A DNA stretch of 64,000 bases, taken from positions 4,836,001 through 4,900,000 of the forward strand of contig NC_049561.1 in the NCBI RefSeq assembly GCF_013368755.1, read 5' to 3'. Position numbers and translations under genes: made by a program. Below, piece after piece: positions 23,891 through 36,108 of this stretch. The notes under the pieces are model-generated. The model worked only from the letters and a program-made list of their open reading frames with translations, was not told the origin of the DNA and did not search any database. Source of the stretch: Talaromyces rugulosus (taxonomy: Eukaryota > Ascomycota > Eurotiomycetes > Eurotiales > Trichocomaceae). Position 1 is the stretch's first letter, and each line of letters begins with the position of its first letter.

Positions 23891-24895
23891 TATGGAAAGT
23901 TTCCAGTAAAAAGAACTTTTCACGCGGAGTTCGCTCCATTTATACATACTTTGTGTCCTCCGGTGAATCATCAAAGAAAAATCTGGCGCTGCTTTTTCTT
24001 CATTGATTCTCTGATTCAGCACATCTCTGGTCTGATATCGTCGCTAAACTCAGGGACCTACCAAACAAAATAATAATTCCCAACTGTTTAGGGTGTGCGG
24101 GAACCGATAAACCAGAAGATACAAGCCTATACTCCTATGACGGCCAAGCCGATGATCTCGAGGACGTTCTAAAGAAGGAAAACGCAAACTTCAATGCTGT
24201 CATCATTAGCCATGATTGGGGCAGTGCCCTCGCCCAACGAGTCTCAAGTGCTATCTCCGCAAGAGCTATCTATGCAGCGGTTTGATTCTTCTCAACATGT
24301 GGTAAATAGTTCCATCGAATGAGCCGTTTGATCTTGATGTCGTCAATACCATCACGGGATAATGGAGTCTGGTTTAGATTGTACGTTGTATACAGCTGAT
24401 TTGTACATCTGCAAAGCCGACGCAAATCCATCGGTCTTGAACTGGTGTATAAATCTGTCTTTCCATTCTGATTTTTGCGCATATAGTTTTAATGGCACTT
24501 CCTCCTCGTCTCTGAGAATAAATTTGCGCATAGCACCTGAAACGCAGAACACCTTTTGCATCCAGTTTTCAGCGTCGCCGTGCAAGACTTGCCACATTTT
24601 TTCTAAGTGGCTATCCAAAATGTCTACTGCATCTAGTGACACGAAAAACTCCCAGTTGGCCAACTGTGGGTAGCCTAGCAGAACTTGAAAATTCATGTAC
24701 CACTATTATTCATTATCTGCACTCAGGATGCCGTTTGTGTACCCGACATCATGATTCCAGCCAAGGAACCAAGGCCTTGTACCCAAGTTGAAAGAAGTTG
24801 TGATTCAGTCTGCGCACTGGTCGCCAATGGAAAAGCCCGATGAAACAGCAATGCATATTAAAGAATTTCTGGCGGACATAATCTTATCCCATTAA
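23891..24895 (+). pseudogene. Epoxide-hydrolase-like alpha/beta hydrolase broken by an internal inversion
   Basis: Three pieces of one soluble epoxide hydrolase can be read. Piece 1, plus strand, about 23944-24358: YFVSSGESSKKN, LLFLH-stop-FSDSAHLWSD (HGxP site destroyed by TGA), LGCAGTDKPEDTSLYSYDG, the nucleophile motif ISHDWGSALAQRV and EPFDLDVVNTITG. Piece 2, the cap domain, reads only on the minus strand, 24697-24352: LLGYPQLANWEFFVSLDAVD, MWQVLHGDAENWMQKVFC. Piece 3, plus strand again, 24698-24895: VPLLFIICTQDAVCVPDIMI, then, after a frame change, IQSAHWSPMEKPDETAMHIK with the catalytic His, ending at TAA. The order and orientation are explained by flipping about 340 bases. Additional stops and frameshifts make it a pseudogene. 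Confidence 0.82.
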
Positions 24896-25307
24896 AATTT
24901 GTTGGTAGTATCAATGAAAGTCAAATTTAAAGGTGAGTTAATTCCAGTAAATATCGGAAATTTCAGATATGGTTTAGTTTACCGATTTCGCATTACTTTG
25001 TTATACTTAGTAGATCTATATCTACACAGACAAAGGGTTTCTCATTTTACTTTTATTAATTTGAGAAGATGAGAATCCCCCAAAATTAATTAACAGTAAT
25101 AGTATATAAGGCCTACCTCTACACATACCCGCTGCGGGCGCGCCTGGCATCAATTATCACCACAGCGCGTCCTCAAGCGTTGCCTGGACACTCTTTGTTG
25201 ACACCCCTCACAATCACACTGAAATTTATATCCACTTTCTTTTCTATCTTCGGTCCCTGGCAACCACATGCAGGATCAGCTTGAGGATTCAATCCACCAA
25301 TGTCAAA
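24896..25307. other. Intergenic region upstream of the coiled-coil protein gene
   Basis: AT-rich to about 25110, then more GC-rich promoter-like sequence. No gene seen. Confidence 0.5.
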
Positions 25308-26261
25308 ATGAATTCCTCCACCAATACACCGCAGCACTCGAGCAGTCGATCAAAAGAAACGGCAGACAGCCTGCTGCAGTCGTTTCAAAGCTACGATCCA
25401 CGAAAACGACCAGCTACTGCTCGCCGTCCCTCGATGCCTCCCTATCCAACAACCCCTGGAAGTCAGGCTGAGGCTACTGGTACGTCCGTTTAACCCAATA
25501 GAGACATGATCACTGACTTGCGATAGGAAATAACCAGACCAACTCACAGAAAAGCCCTCCAGCCACACCAAAAGCCACAGAAGCCAACTCTGCCGGGAAG
25601 CAGTCGACCCCTACCCCCAAAACCAGCAAACGACCACTGCGTACTCCCTTCTATGATGGCAGCAGTTCAGACGAGAGCACCAACACTCACAACCATGACT
25701 CGGGGGTAAAACGTCCACGACATCCTACGGCAGCCACCAGGCAGCCTGACCGGTTGTCCGTCGAGAACGGCAGAAATAGCCCGCTGTTCTTTCCAGACAC
25801 TGTGCAAGACCAACCAATGTCGGCCGAGAAGCTCCCTATAACTCTCCCAAAGAAACCCCCTCCCACTGAGACTCCACAAGCTTGGCCACCGACCAGTTCT
25901 GCCTCTGCTGTGCAAGACAGTGACCGTCAAAGCGTTGTTCACAGGCTGTCGACCGAAAACAAGGTATGCAGATATACCCCTTCCCAAAGACTATTCCCTT
26001 AAAGGGTGGTTTTACTGACTGATATATAAGCGTGTGGCAAACGACCTCGCCCAGAGGAACAGCGCCTTTCTAGAAACCTTTCCCGCAGGAGGAAACGCCT
26101 ATTTCGAGGCCAGGCTGGACGCGATCACCAAGGAAATCGTTGCTTTGCATCAGCAGAAAGTCGACGCTGTCAAGGCCGAATACATTGAGAAACTACAAAA
26201 GGAAATGAGCGAATGTCAGAAGATGATCAGCATGTTGCAAAAGGCAGAAGAGGGGTCGTGA
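25308..26261 (+). CDS. Uncharacterised disordered protein with C-terminal coiled coil
   Basis: Not recognised. Start ATG 25308 gives MNSSTNTPQHSSSRSKETAD. Exon 1 ends at about 25481 (donor GTACGT) and joins GNNQTNSQKSPPATPK at about 25528. The middle is Pro/Ser/Thr-rich and likely disordered (KQSTPTPKTSKRPLRTPFYD, SGVKRPRHPTAATRQPDRLS). After a second intron at about 25963-26031, a helical domain begins with RVANDLAQRNSAFLETFPAG and ends in a coiled coil (EYIEKLQKEMSECQKMISML). SP/TP dipeptides and basic clusters suggest a nuclear, phosphorylated protein; that is inference. The first in-frame ATG was chosen as start. Both splice junctions keep the frame. Confidence 0.75.
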
Positions 26262-26641
26262 TGTTCTATTTTGCCATGTAATGAGCCAGAAGAATTGCTT
26301 TGTTTACATAGAAATACAGAGTAGAAGTAGCACAGTGAAGTTATTTATTAATTGACAGTATGTGATTTGACAGTGCGTCATCGGCGGGGCGGGGCAGATC
26401 TGCAGCTGCCGATTCGGCGGACTCGCACGTCCGACGTCGCTGTCACCACTTTTTGACCCAGAATTATTGTTTTTTTTTCCCTACGTATTTTAATTTTGAA
26501 GCTGTGACTCATCTTGGGACTAGCCATACTGAATTGGCCATATATAAACTTGACCACCTGCAAAGCCCTCCGCTCTGGCTCTGCAGTAGTGCTGCTACGT
26601 GGTTTTCCAGAAAATTTAGCTTCCCCCGCACTGTTGCCATC
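26262..26641. other. Intergenic region upstream of DAHP synthase
   Basis: Promoter and leader of the DAHP synthase gene. A TATATAAAC box lies at about 26541, roughly 100 bases before the ATG. No ORF supported. Confidence 0.55.
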
Positions 26642-27951
<1,310 letters not shown>

Positions 27952-28144
27952 ATATAGAAAACACCACGAATGGCTCAATTTTAGGAGATGGTGATTGCGT
28001 TTGGTTCAGTTTTGAGCAAACATATTCGTTTCGGATTCCCGATCATTTTGATCAAAAGTAGTTTCATTAGTTTATGGCAAATATGTGATTGTTGTAAAAG
28101 CCATCTATCTACATGATGGGATGCACAATTACATCGGTGAAGAC

Positions 28145-28926
28145 TCAAATCAAGCTCCCATTGCATCTCAACGTCTGGCCTGCTACCCAAGTGGTTGCAG
28201 CCATGAACAACACAGCATCTGCTATTTCCTCTGGTTCTCCCAACTTATTAAAAGGGGACTGTTTCTTGATCTCCTCAACCATAGAATCTGGCTTTCCTCT
28301 CCGAAACATTTCCGTGTCTGCGGGACCCGGAGCAATTGCATTGACAATGATGCCCTTTGGCGCAAGGTCCTTGGATAAAATACGTGTGATCTGTTCAATG
28401 GTGCCCTTGTTCAGACAGTATGGCAAGTGTCTTGGCTGAACTGTGTTGGAATGGCAGAGAGATGCGCTTATAAAAACTATGTGAGAGCCAGCTGGCATAT
28501 GGGAGACAGTAGCCTGGCGTCATGGTTAGAAACAGATATCCAGCACCAACTGATATGACACACCTTGGCTAGAAATAGAGGCCCCTTGACGTTGACCGCA
28601 TCCATCCGTTCATAGAGATCCTCGGTTAACTCCTCCAGATTGGCAAGGGGGTTGATGGCGGCACTTGGTATCAGGATATCAAATTTGCCAAATTTGCATA
28701 TGGTCTGCTCAACTATAGAAGCTATTTCGCGTGTTGAACCAGCATCAGCCATAACTGCAAACACATTCTCATCGCCGAGGATTTTGACAATGTTGTCGGC
28801 AGCAACTGTATCAGGAGAGTAATTAATTGCAACTTTTGCGCCATAGGAAACGAGTTTTTCAGTAATGGCGCGGCCAATGCCTTTGGAGCCACCGGTTCTG
28901 AGTGCTACTTTCCCTGTGAAAGACAT
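28145..28926 (-). CDS. Short-chain dehydrogenase/reductase (SDR) with atypical motifs
   Basis: NAD(P)-dependent oxidoreductase of unknown substrate, 243 residues in two exons (28926-28564 and 28513-28145; total in frame). Cofactor site TGGSKGIGRAI near residue 11. The structural NNAG motif is replaced by PSAAI in DILIPSAAINPLANLEEL. The catalytic region has ISASLCHSN with a Ser, and YCLNKG (YxxxK). C-terminal IVNAIAPGPADTEMFRRG and VAGQTLRCNGSLI. The usual final INGG reads CNGS. Start ATG 28926 places MSFTGKVALRTGG at the normal distance from the glycine motif. The NNAG change could weaken cofactor binding, or the protein may still work. Confidence 0.85.
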
Positions 28927-29539
28927 TCTCGGATTGAAATTATATCTTGAAGATGATAACTTTGAGGTACATACACGCATGCATGTAATTTATAGTCTTC
29001 TAATGATGTTCATCTGTATATCGCCCGAAAGAATTGCCTATTAAGGATAGTGTGGTTTACCTCTTGGAGTCAACTTGTCCGGCCGATGAATTGCCTGTCA
29101 GGGATAGTGGTATTCCTTACATCTCGCCCGTAAATTTAACTCTTAGGGACAGTCTTTGAAAATTAAGTAACTATTATTTTTTCTGAATTTTGTTGTAAAC
29201 CATTGAGAGGAGCCTCTTCAAGCCAATCACAAGCAAGTCTGACGCTTTCTACAACTCGGCCGAAAGCGGCTAGCGCGTATGGTACGTACCGGGTCCCGCT
29301 CTCTGAGATCATCGCAAGATTCGCAACAACATTGACCTAGAGCAGAGCTCCAAGTCATCCATCATTGACAGCTGCCTATTGCAATTTGCATTCGCATTTG
29401 CTTCTCTGGCTACTGCTTGTGCATGTATATTTCTTTTTCTCACCCGCTCGCAAACAGAACCTTGCCGCATGACTCCGCGACGACATAGTACCGAAACAAA
29501 GCCCAGAAACGGTCTCTAGTCGCTGGACGCTGACCGACC
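28927..29539. other. Intergenic region with an imperfect triplicated motif
   Basis: Upstream sequence shared by the SDR (minus) and the CSC1-type channel (plus). GAATTGCCT..GGATAGTG occurs at 29031-29052 and 29088-29109, with a weaker third copy near 29124-29155. Confidence 0.6.
29031..29109. repeat. Two imperfect 22-bp direct repeats
   Basis: 29031-29052 and 29088-29109 match at 19 of 22 positions; the three differences are all A/G or T/C transitions. Start-to-start spacing is 57 bases. Confidence 0.7.
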
Positions 29540-32219
29540 ATGGCATACGTCCTCGACAACACGAAGGTAGAGGGTGTCGCTGCCCCGATACTGCCTTCTG
29601 TCATGCAAAACTGGACGAATCCCGGCAACGACACCGGCCACTGGGGAGACATGACGAATAACAACCGGGACTTGGCGACGCAGTTTGTGATTAGTATTTC
29701 TTTGGGTGTGGTCGCTTTTTTCTCGTTTTGTGTATGCTGAACCTTCTGCTCTCCTTTTCCTTTCTATCCCACTGACATAAATACTAATAGTTCCTCCGGC
29801 CTAAATGGGCCGAGCTCTATGCTGCGAGACGGAGGCGACGAACTGCCGCTTCCTCGTTGCCTGATCTTCCAGATACGCTGTTCGGTTGGATCCCGGTTTT
29901 GTATAGAATCAACGATGAGCAGGTTCTCGATTCTGCAGGGCTGGATGCTTATGCGGTTAGTCGAGCTTGTTCTAAGGGTGACTAAATTTTCGTGCTAACT
30001 TTTAATGTCGGTAGTTTCTCTCGTTCTTCAAATTCGCCCTCCGATTTTTGTCTGCAACATTTGTATTCGCCGCAACTATCATCAGTCCGCTACATCTGCG
30101 ATATCTTGGTAGAACGGGAATCCCCGGGGTGGACCGCCCTCCCAATGATGACGATGACACATTGAAGAAAGATCCCACATACCTGTGGATATACGTCATC
30201 TTTCCTTACTTGTTTACTGGCATAGCCATCTACCTGCTTATCCAGCAGACAGACAAGATCATTCAAATACGGCAGAAATACTTGGGCAGCCAAACATCGA
30301 CAACAGACCGCACAATCCGGCTGGCGGGCATTCCACCAGAACTGCGATCGGAAGAAGCAATCAAAGAATACATTGAAAGCATGCAAATTGGAAACGTGGA
30401 GACTGTCTCGCTGTGTCGAAATTGGCATGAGCTGGATACGTTGATGGACGAACGCAAGAAGATACTACGACAGCTAGAGCGAGCATGGACGAAGCATCTT
30501 GGATACAAGCAGAATAAAAGGTACCACGATACACTACCCTTGGTACGGGCAGCGCGTGTCAGGTCGCCGAGTTTTGGGTCTGAGGCGGGAACGGAGAACT
30601 CGCAGCTTCTTGGAAGCGAAAATGGAAGGGTGCCTACCAGGACCACTGAGGATGGACGCCCAAAACATCGGATGTGGTATGGCCCGTTGAAGCTGCGGTA
30701 CAAAAAGATCGACTCCATCGATTATTATGAGGAAAAGCTGCGTCTCACGGATGAGAGAATTGTAGCAGCTCGACAGAAAGACTATGCTACCAGTGGCCTC
30801 GCGTTTGTCACAATGGAGTCGACTGCAGCTTGCCAGATTGCTGTCCAGGCGATTCTCGATCCCAACCCTATGCAAATGGCAGCAACGCTTGCGCCTGCTC
30901 CGGCGGATGTCGTTTGGAAAAACACGTATATTTCACGCTCCAACCGGGTCTACCGGTCGTGGACCATCACCGCAGTGATTGGCTTTTTGACCGTATTCTG
31001 GTCTGTTCTCTTGCTGCCTTTTGTTTCTCTGTTGAACTTGAGAACTCTGCATGAAGTCATTCCTGGGCTAGCAGATGCTTTGGCACGCCATCCACTTGTG
31101 GGGTCTTTGGTGCAGACTTCGTTGCCAACTCTGTTTTGGTCCTCGCTGACTGTGGTCGTACCATATCTATATAGCTGTGGGTTTCTCTTTCCCTCTTTTT
31201 TCCAGTTTTTTCAATGCTAACTATTGCAACTGGTAGGGCTCTCTGACCTCCAGGGTATGACGTCTCGCGGGGACATGGAACTGTCCCTGATTTCGAAAAA
31301 CTTTTTCTTTTCCTTTTTCAACCTGTTTTTGATCTTCACAGTGCTCGGTTCGGGTTCGAATTTCTGGGATTTGCTCAAACAAATTCAAGATACGTTCAAG
31401 GATGCAACCACAATCGCCTTTGCACTTGCAAACTCACTGGAAGGTCTTTCTCGCTTTTACATCAACCTGATTATTCTCCAGGGGCTCGGTCTGTTTCCCT
31501 TCCGGCTGCTCGAGTTCGGCAGCGTGATCATGTACCCGATCAACGTCTTGTCGGCGAAGACGCCTCGTGAGTATGCGGAACTTTCGACGCCGCCCATGTT
31601 TCGCTACGGATTCTCTATTCCGCAGACGATTCTTATTCTCGTCATCTGTATTGTGTACAGCGTGTTTCCAAGCTCGTGGCTGATCTGCCTCTGCGGGCTG
31701 ATATATTTCTTCCTTGGACATTTGATCTACAAGTACCAACTGCTGTATGCCATGGACCACCAGCAGCACTCGACGGGGCGAGCATGGCCGATGATCTGCA
31801 GTCGCGTTCTCTTGGGGCTGGTATTTTTCCAGCTTGCCGTCATCGGATCCCTAGCCCTGCGCCAAGCAGTGACCAAATCATTGCTCCTTGTGCCTCTCAT
31901 GGGGGGCACAGTCTGGTTCATCTACTATTTCGCGCGAACGTACGAACCGCTGATGAAATTTATCGCGCTGCGCAGTATTGACCAAGACCGGCCAAACGAC
32001 TCTGAGAACGCACTTACTTCGCCGACGCTCGTGTCCCCTCCCTCTGGTCTCGACCGCGACTCGCTGCCTGTACTGATTGGCGGGCGCGAGATTGGCATGC
32101 GGTTGAAAAAGTACGTGAACCCGAATCTCACGGTTCCTTTGGACGGGGCGTGGATTCCGAGTAGTGACGGGTCGATTATGATTCGGCCGGGGGCGTATGG
32201 AGATGAAACTACAGAATAA
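29540..32219 (+). CDS. CSC1/OSCA-type calcium-permeable stress-gated cation channel (RSN1/Phm7 family)
   Basis: Polytopic membrane protein of the CSC1/OSCA/TMEM63 superfamily. The first transmembrane helix (TQFVISISLGVVAFFSFC) is followed by FLRPKWAELYAARRRR, typical of the RSN1 N-terminal domain, then LSATFVFAATIISPLHLRYL and YVIFPYLFTGIAIYLLIQQT. The cytosolic domain carries TIRLAGIPPELRSEEAIKEY, NWHELDTLMDERKKI, AFVTMESTAACQIAVQA and DVVWKNTYISRSNRVYRSW. The seven-helix core follows (MELSLISKNFFFSFFNLFLI, FYINLIILQGLGLFPFRLLE, FLGHLIYKYQLLYAMDHQQH). Introns at about 29732-29791, 29956-30013 and 31184-31236. ATG 29540 is the first in frame. It ends TAA at 32217-32219. Confidence 0.93.
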
Positions 32220-32621
32220 ACTTTTTTTTCTCTTTTGCTTTTCATTTGTTTTGGTTTCAAGGGATACTACTACATATTCATAATATCCGACTAATTCCTA
32301 TTCCCTTGCTGTCTATAATATTTGTTGATAGCGTTGATTGAGATATCACCTCGTCCTGTTCAGCGTTACTTATACCCAGATTTAGACGCTCGATATATCG
32401 ACTGTTCCAGATGTCAGATTAATATAATTGAATTGCGTTGAGACTGATATTGCGTTATAGTCCCTTGCATACATCCTCGCTTCTGTCTTTGTACCAGTTG
32501 ACCGTTTGATGACGACTGTTTACAAGGGTTACCAGTGAAGGGGGAACTAATAAAGGTCCAGGAATGTTCCAGGCCAAGATCTATAACATGACGATATTTA
32601 TGACTTGCAAGGGACTAATGT
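32220..32621. other. Intergenic region between convergent genes
   Basis: 3' flanks of the channel gene and the second SDR. No gene seen. Confidence 0.55.
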
Positions 32622-33539
32622 TCAGAAATCACCAATCCCACCCCCCGCCGCAAACACATGCCCTGTAATCCACCGGCTCTTCTCCGACGCCACAAACAGC
32701 ACCACATCCGCAATATCCTCAATCGTGCCCATACGGTCTGCGGCTTTGGCTAGCTGTCTAGAAATTACCTGCAGGTTGTTGAGATCGGCTTCGGGCAGGC
32801 CGAGCAGTGCGTCTGTCAGGACGCCGCCGGGAGCGACGACGTTGACTGTGATGCCTTTTTCTTTTCCGAGCTATTACCTCCTATTAGAATTTGACTGTAT
32901 GAATGTATGAACTGGATTCAATTGAATGAACGTACTTCAGCAGCAAACACCCGCGTCGAATGATCCATGGCTGCTTTACTAGCTCCATACGCCGGTGCTC
33001 CAGGCAGGTACATGCGTGAGACGAGGCCGCCAATGTTGATTATACGGCCGCCGGACGGCATGAATGGCACGACTTCCTGTATCATGTAGACGGGGGCCAT
33101 GTAGTTGAGCGTAAAGTCATCTTGGATCTGGCTTGGATCCATATCGAGCAGTTTTGTCGAGCTAGAGATGGTCGGGCCGCCGGCGTTATTCACTACATCT
33201 ATCAGTACATATACTTTGTTATCCCCTAGATATTTGCAGTGGAATACCCAAAATATCAATCCTCCCAACCCCAAACCCATCTATCGCCTCCTGCACAATC
33301 TTGCGCGCGCCTTCTCGTGAGGTAACGCTGCCCTGGACTACGATTGCTTTTCCGCCGAGTTTGCGGGCTTGTTCAGCGACTTGCTGGGCGCGAGACGCAC
33401 TCGAGTCGGAGACATGGTTGATCACCACCCAAGCGCCATTGCGCGCAAAGGCCAGGGCGATGGCGGCGCCAATGCCGTTTTCACGGCCGGAGCCGGTGAT
33501 GAGCGCGACTTTTTGGGGGAGGGAGTATGTGTCTGGCAT
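32622..33539 (-). CDS. Short-chain dehydrogenase/reductase, FabG-like
   Basis: Three-exon SDR of unknown substrate. Exon 1 from ATG 33539 holds VALITGSGRENGIGAAIALA (cofactor site) and GFGVGRIDIL. An intron of about 55 bases (donor GTATTC, acceptor GATAG) joins it to DVVNNAGGP, keeping the NNAG motif. The middle exon has FMPSGGRIINIGGLVSRMYL and the catalytic YGASKAAMDHS. A second intron near 32875-32937 precedes LGKEKGITVNVVAPGGVLTD, and the protein ends ITGHVFAAGGGIGDF. Classical catalytic residues are all present, unlike the SDR at 28.1-28.9 kb. Genes on both sides are unrelated, so no pathway is implied. Confidence 0.9.
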
Positions 33540-34786
33540 TATACTATATGTGATATAGAGTTGGATGGTTGTATTGGAAGAAAAGAGTGATCGGTGGGCT
33601 TTCTACAACATCTGAACTTGATGATTTGGCTGTATTTATAGACATGAGGAACGGATATAAGACATCAGATATGGACATAACAAGCTGAACCGGAAGATGC
33701 GGATCGTTGATATGTGGGATGACGCTGTTGCAACATTGAGACTTGGTAACAGTCATACAACTATAAACTTGTATCGTTACCGTTATGTTATTGCTACGCC
33801 CCAATGTGTATTGGCTTGTTATATATAGAGAAAGTGAAACTAATTTCAATACATTACCAAGTCTCACGATGTCACTACACTTCTCAATAGTGCATCAAAT
33901 TCTTGCAACTTGTTGACCGTTTAATTTCTACATTGGAAACCAACACATGTGGATTGATAAATCTACGCAACAGAATATATATTCTAGTAAATGATTTCTT
34001 AGTTGTTGATCCATTGACCGTATGAATTCCCATCTGTGTACACATGTATAGTCTTGTCTCTACTCAACACAACCAATTCTTACCCAACTTCAATAACCAC
34101 GGCGATATTCTTAACGCCGAATCCTACACGACAGCGCACGGAGTTTGCGCATGATTTCGTAAATAGTGATATTCAAGAATTAAAGGAGCAGTGCTAGTCA
34201 ATTGATGACTCGCGGGTTTCTCCCGATATGGATTAAACGGTCCGGGTCTACCGTCCTGGGCACTCACTGTTTCACTCACTGCTCACGGTGTCGTGATTGC
34301 TCACTGAGTAGACATTGAAGGTTGCAGAAACTTCACCTAGCACGATGAATCGGCCCGAAAGTAATATGATGCCCGGCGGATTCTAAACCAGAGTCTCCAC
34401 GCCGCAAAAGTGCGAACGACTGGCATATATAGCTATTTTTAAAAAGGCTTTAGTTCACTATAACTTGTAAGAGTCCTTCTCCCATAATACTCTAAGGACC
34501 GTTGGCAGAATATTTCAAAAGTCAGGTATTATTTAAACCGTGGTAAACGAATAAATTTATTCTTTACGTTCAATTCCTGGTCTGCTGTCATCTTGCGTTG
34601 AGACTATCCCGTACGCTTGGCCCGTAGGAAGTACATTTCCGGAAGTGATATATGCAGGATATCACCGGCCCGGAAAACGCCAATACCCCTCTTCTTTTTT
34701 TATTGGGATTTTCATCCTGCACCGTTCCTGTAATTATTTTAGAGCTCTTTCATGTGGAACTGCGAATCTCAGCTTACAACATCAAA
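33540..34786. other. Gene-free stretch
   Basis: About 1.2 kb, AT-rich, with only short chance ORFs. It contains the promoters of the second SDR (minus) and the HAD-like gene (plus). A short repetition of CACTCACTGTTTCACTCACTG lies near 34260-34282. Confidence 0.5.
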
Positions 34787-35509
34787 ATGGCAAATCTTTC
34801 AGACTATTCTATTCTGTCTTTCGATGTTTATGGCACACTGATTGACTGGGAGGCTGGGATTATTGCGGCCGTACAACCTGCTCTGGATAAAGCTGGCTTG
34901 AAATACCCAAACCAGCATGTTCTTTCCGTGTACCAACCGCTTGAAAAGGAGCAGCAGGCGAAGATCCCGGATATGGCATACTCCAAGCTCTTAGCCACCA
35001 TATTCCCTACCCTGTCTCATAACCTTGGACTGCCGAAGCCATCCGAGGACGAGTGCCGTATTTTTGGAGACTCAGTGGGTTACTGGCCCGCTTTCCCAGA
35101 CACTATCGACGCCTTGAAACGCCTGTCGAAGCATTACAAGCTCGGAGTTCTCTCAAACGTGGACAAAGAATCTTTCTCAAAATCGAACGCTGGAAGTCTC
35201 GGGGGGTTCCCATTTGACCTTGTCATTACTGCCCAGGACGTAGGCTCCTACAAGCCTGATCTTCGCAACTTTGATGCCATGATGAAAAGGGTTAAAAACG
35301 AATTTAATATCGAGCCTCACCAAATTTTACAAACAGCCCAGAGCCAATTTCATGACCATCATCCGGCAAAGAAAATTGGCCTGAAATCGGTATGGATCGA
35401 GCGTCCGGGTGCTGCGATGGGGAACCTTGAGGAGACTGTCTATGATTGGAAATTCGACACCTTGGGTGACATGGCGGATGCATTGGAGAAGGAAAAATTG
35501 AGGAAATAA
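34787..35509 (+). CDS. Haloacid dehalogenase type II-like HAD hydrolase
   Basis: Single-exon, 240 residues, HAD superfamily. Motif I is ILSFDVYGTLIDWEAG, with Asp as the expected nucleophile. Motif II is LGVLSNVDKESF (Ser-Asn pair), motif III the Lys of VGSYKPDLRNFDAM, and motif IV the FHDHHPAKKIGLKSVWIERP region. Motif IV normally reads around VGD or AQS and here is QTAQSQFHDHHPAKK. This arrangement is that of L-2-haloacid dehalogenase-like fungal proteins; the true substrate is unknown. The ATG at 34787 (MANLSDYSILSFD) places motif I at the normal distance. An in-frame upstream extension lacks family similarity and was left out. Confidence 0.88.
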   Translation: MANLSDYSILSFDVYGTLIDWEAGIIAAVQPALDKAGLKYPNQHVLSVYQPLEKEQQAKIPDMAYSKLLATIFPTLSHNLGLPKPSEDECRIFGDSVGYWPAFPDTIDALKRLSKHYKLGVLSNVDKESFSKSNAGSLGGFPFDLVITAQDVGSYKPDLRNFDAMMKRVKNEFNIEPHQILQTAQSQFHDHHPAKKIGLKSVWIERPGAAMGNLEETVYDWKFDTLGDMADALEKEKLRK

Positions 35510-35779
35510 TGTCATCTAATCTTCTCATGTCTCAAGAATTTTCTTGCTTTTTGAAGGCCGCTCTCAATGATAATTCCAGCTTTAATGATACTTTCGCATA
35601 TTGTATGTGATTTGCATGCGAAATTCAGAATCTTATTTCTTCTAAATGTCTAAATGAGTCATAGCTTGTCGACAAAATTGAATTGAAACGAGGCAAGATA
35701 CCATTTATCGAATAGATTGGTCCTCGGATAGCTCGTAACTGTCTTGTCAAATTTTATGTCTTGAAATGGGAATCGAGCC

Positions 35780-36108
35780 ATGGATCCTTTAAGCATTAGC
35801 GCCTCGGCACTTGCCGTTATTACCGCCGCTATTCAGTCGACGAGATCCCTTTGTGAGACAATTAAACGCTTCAAAGATCGCAACAAAACTTTACGTAGAC
35901 TTCAAGATGAGCTCGAGGACCTGACACTCGCATTGCTCATAATGATGTCGCCAGTTCAGCCTTGCCTTCAGCGATACGAAAAAGCAAGCTCTCACATGCA
36001 GCCCAGGATCAATCTACTGAAACTGAAGCACAGCTTAGTAAACCTCTTCCAAACGAGATGAGAAAGCGAATGATGCAGGGGGATAATTCTGATGAGAATA
36101 CTCAATAG
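35780..36108 (+). pseudogene. Truncated fungal STAND N-terminal domain remnant
   Basis: Starts MDPLSISASALAVITAAIQS and continues TRSLCETIKRFKDRNKTLRR LQDELEDLT in pieces typical of the fungal N-terminal domain found at the head of STAND/ankyrin proteins. After about residue 55 the similarity stops, consistent with an internal deletion, and the frame then shifts. Another plus frame at about 35985-36108 reads KLSHAAQDQSTETEAQLSKP and MRKRMMQGDNSDENTQ before TAG, which looks like the natural end of such a protein. The gene is too short for the family and carries no ATPase or repeat domain. It sits about 460 bases from the 3' end of the intact STAND gene. Confidence 0.65.

Noticed and set aside
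34652..34786. N-terminal extension of the HAD-like ORF
   Set aside because: The extra 45 codons precede the normal family start and look like translated leader; ATG 34787 fits better.
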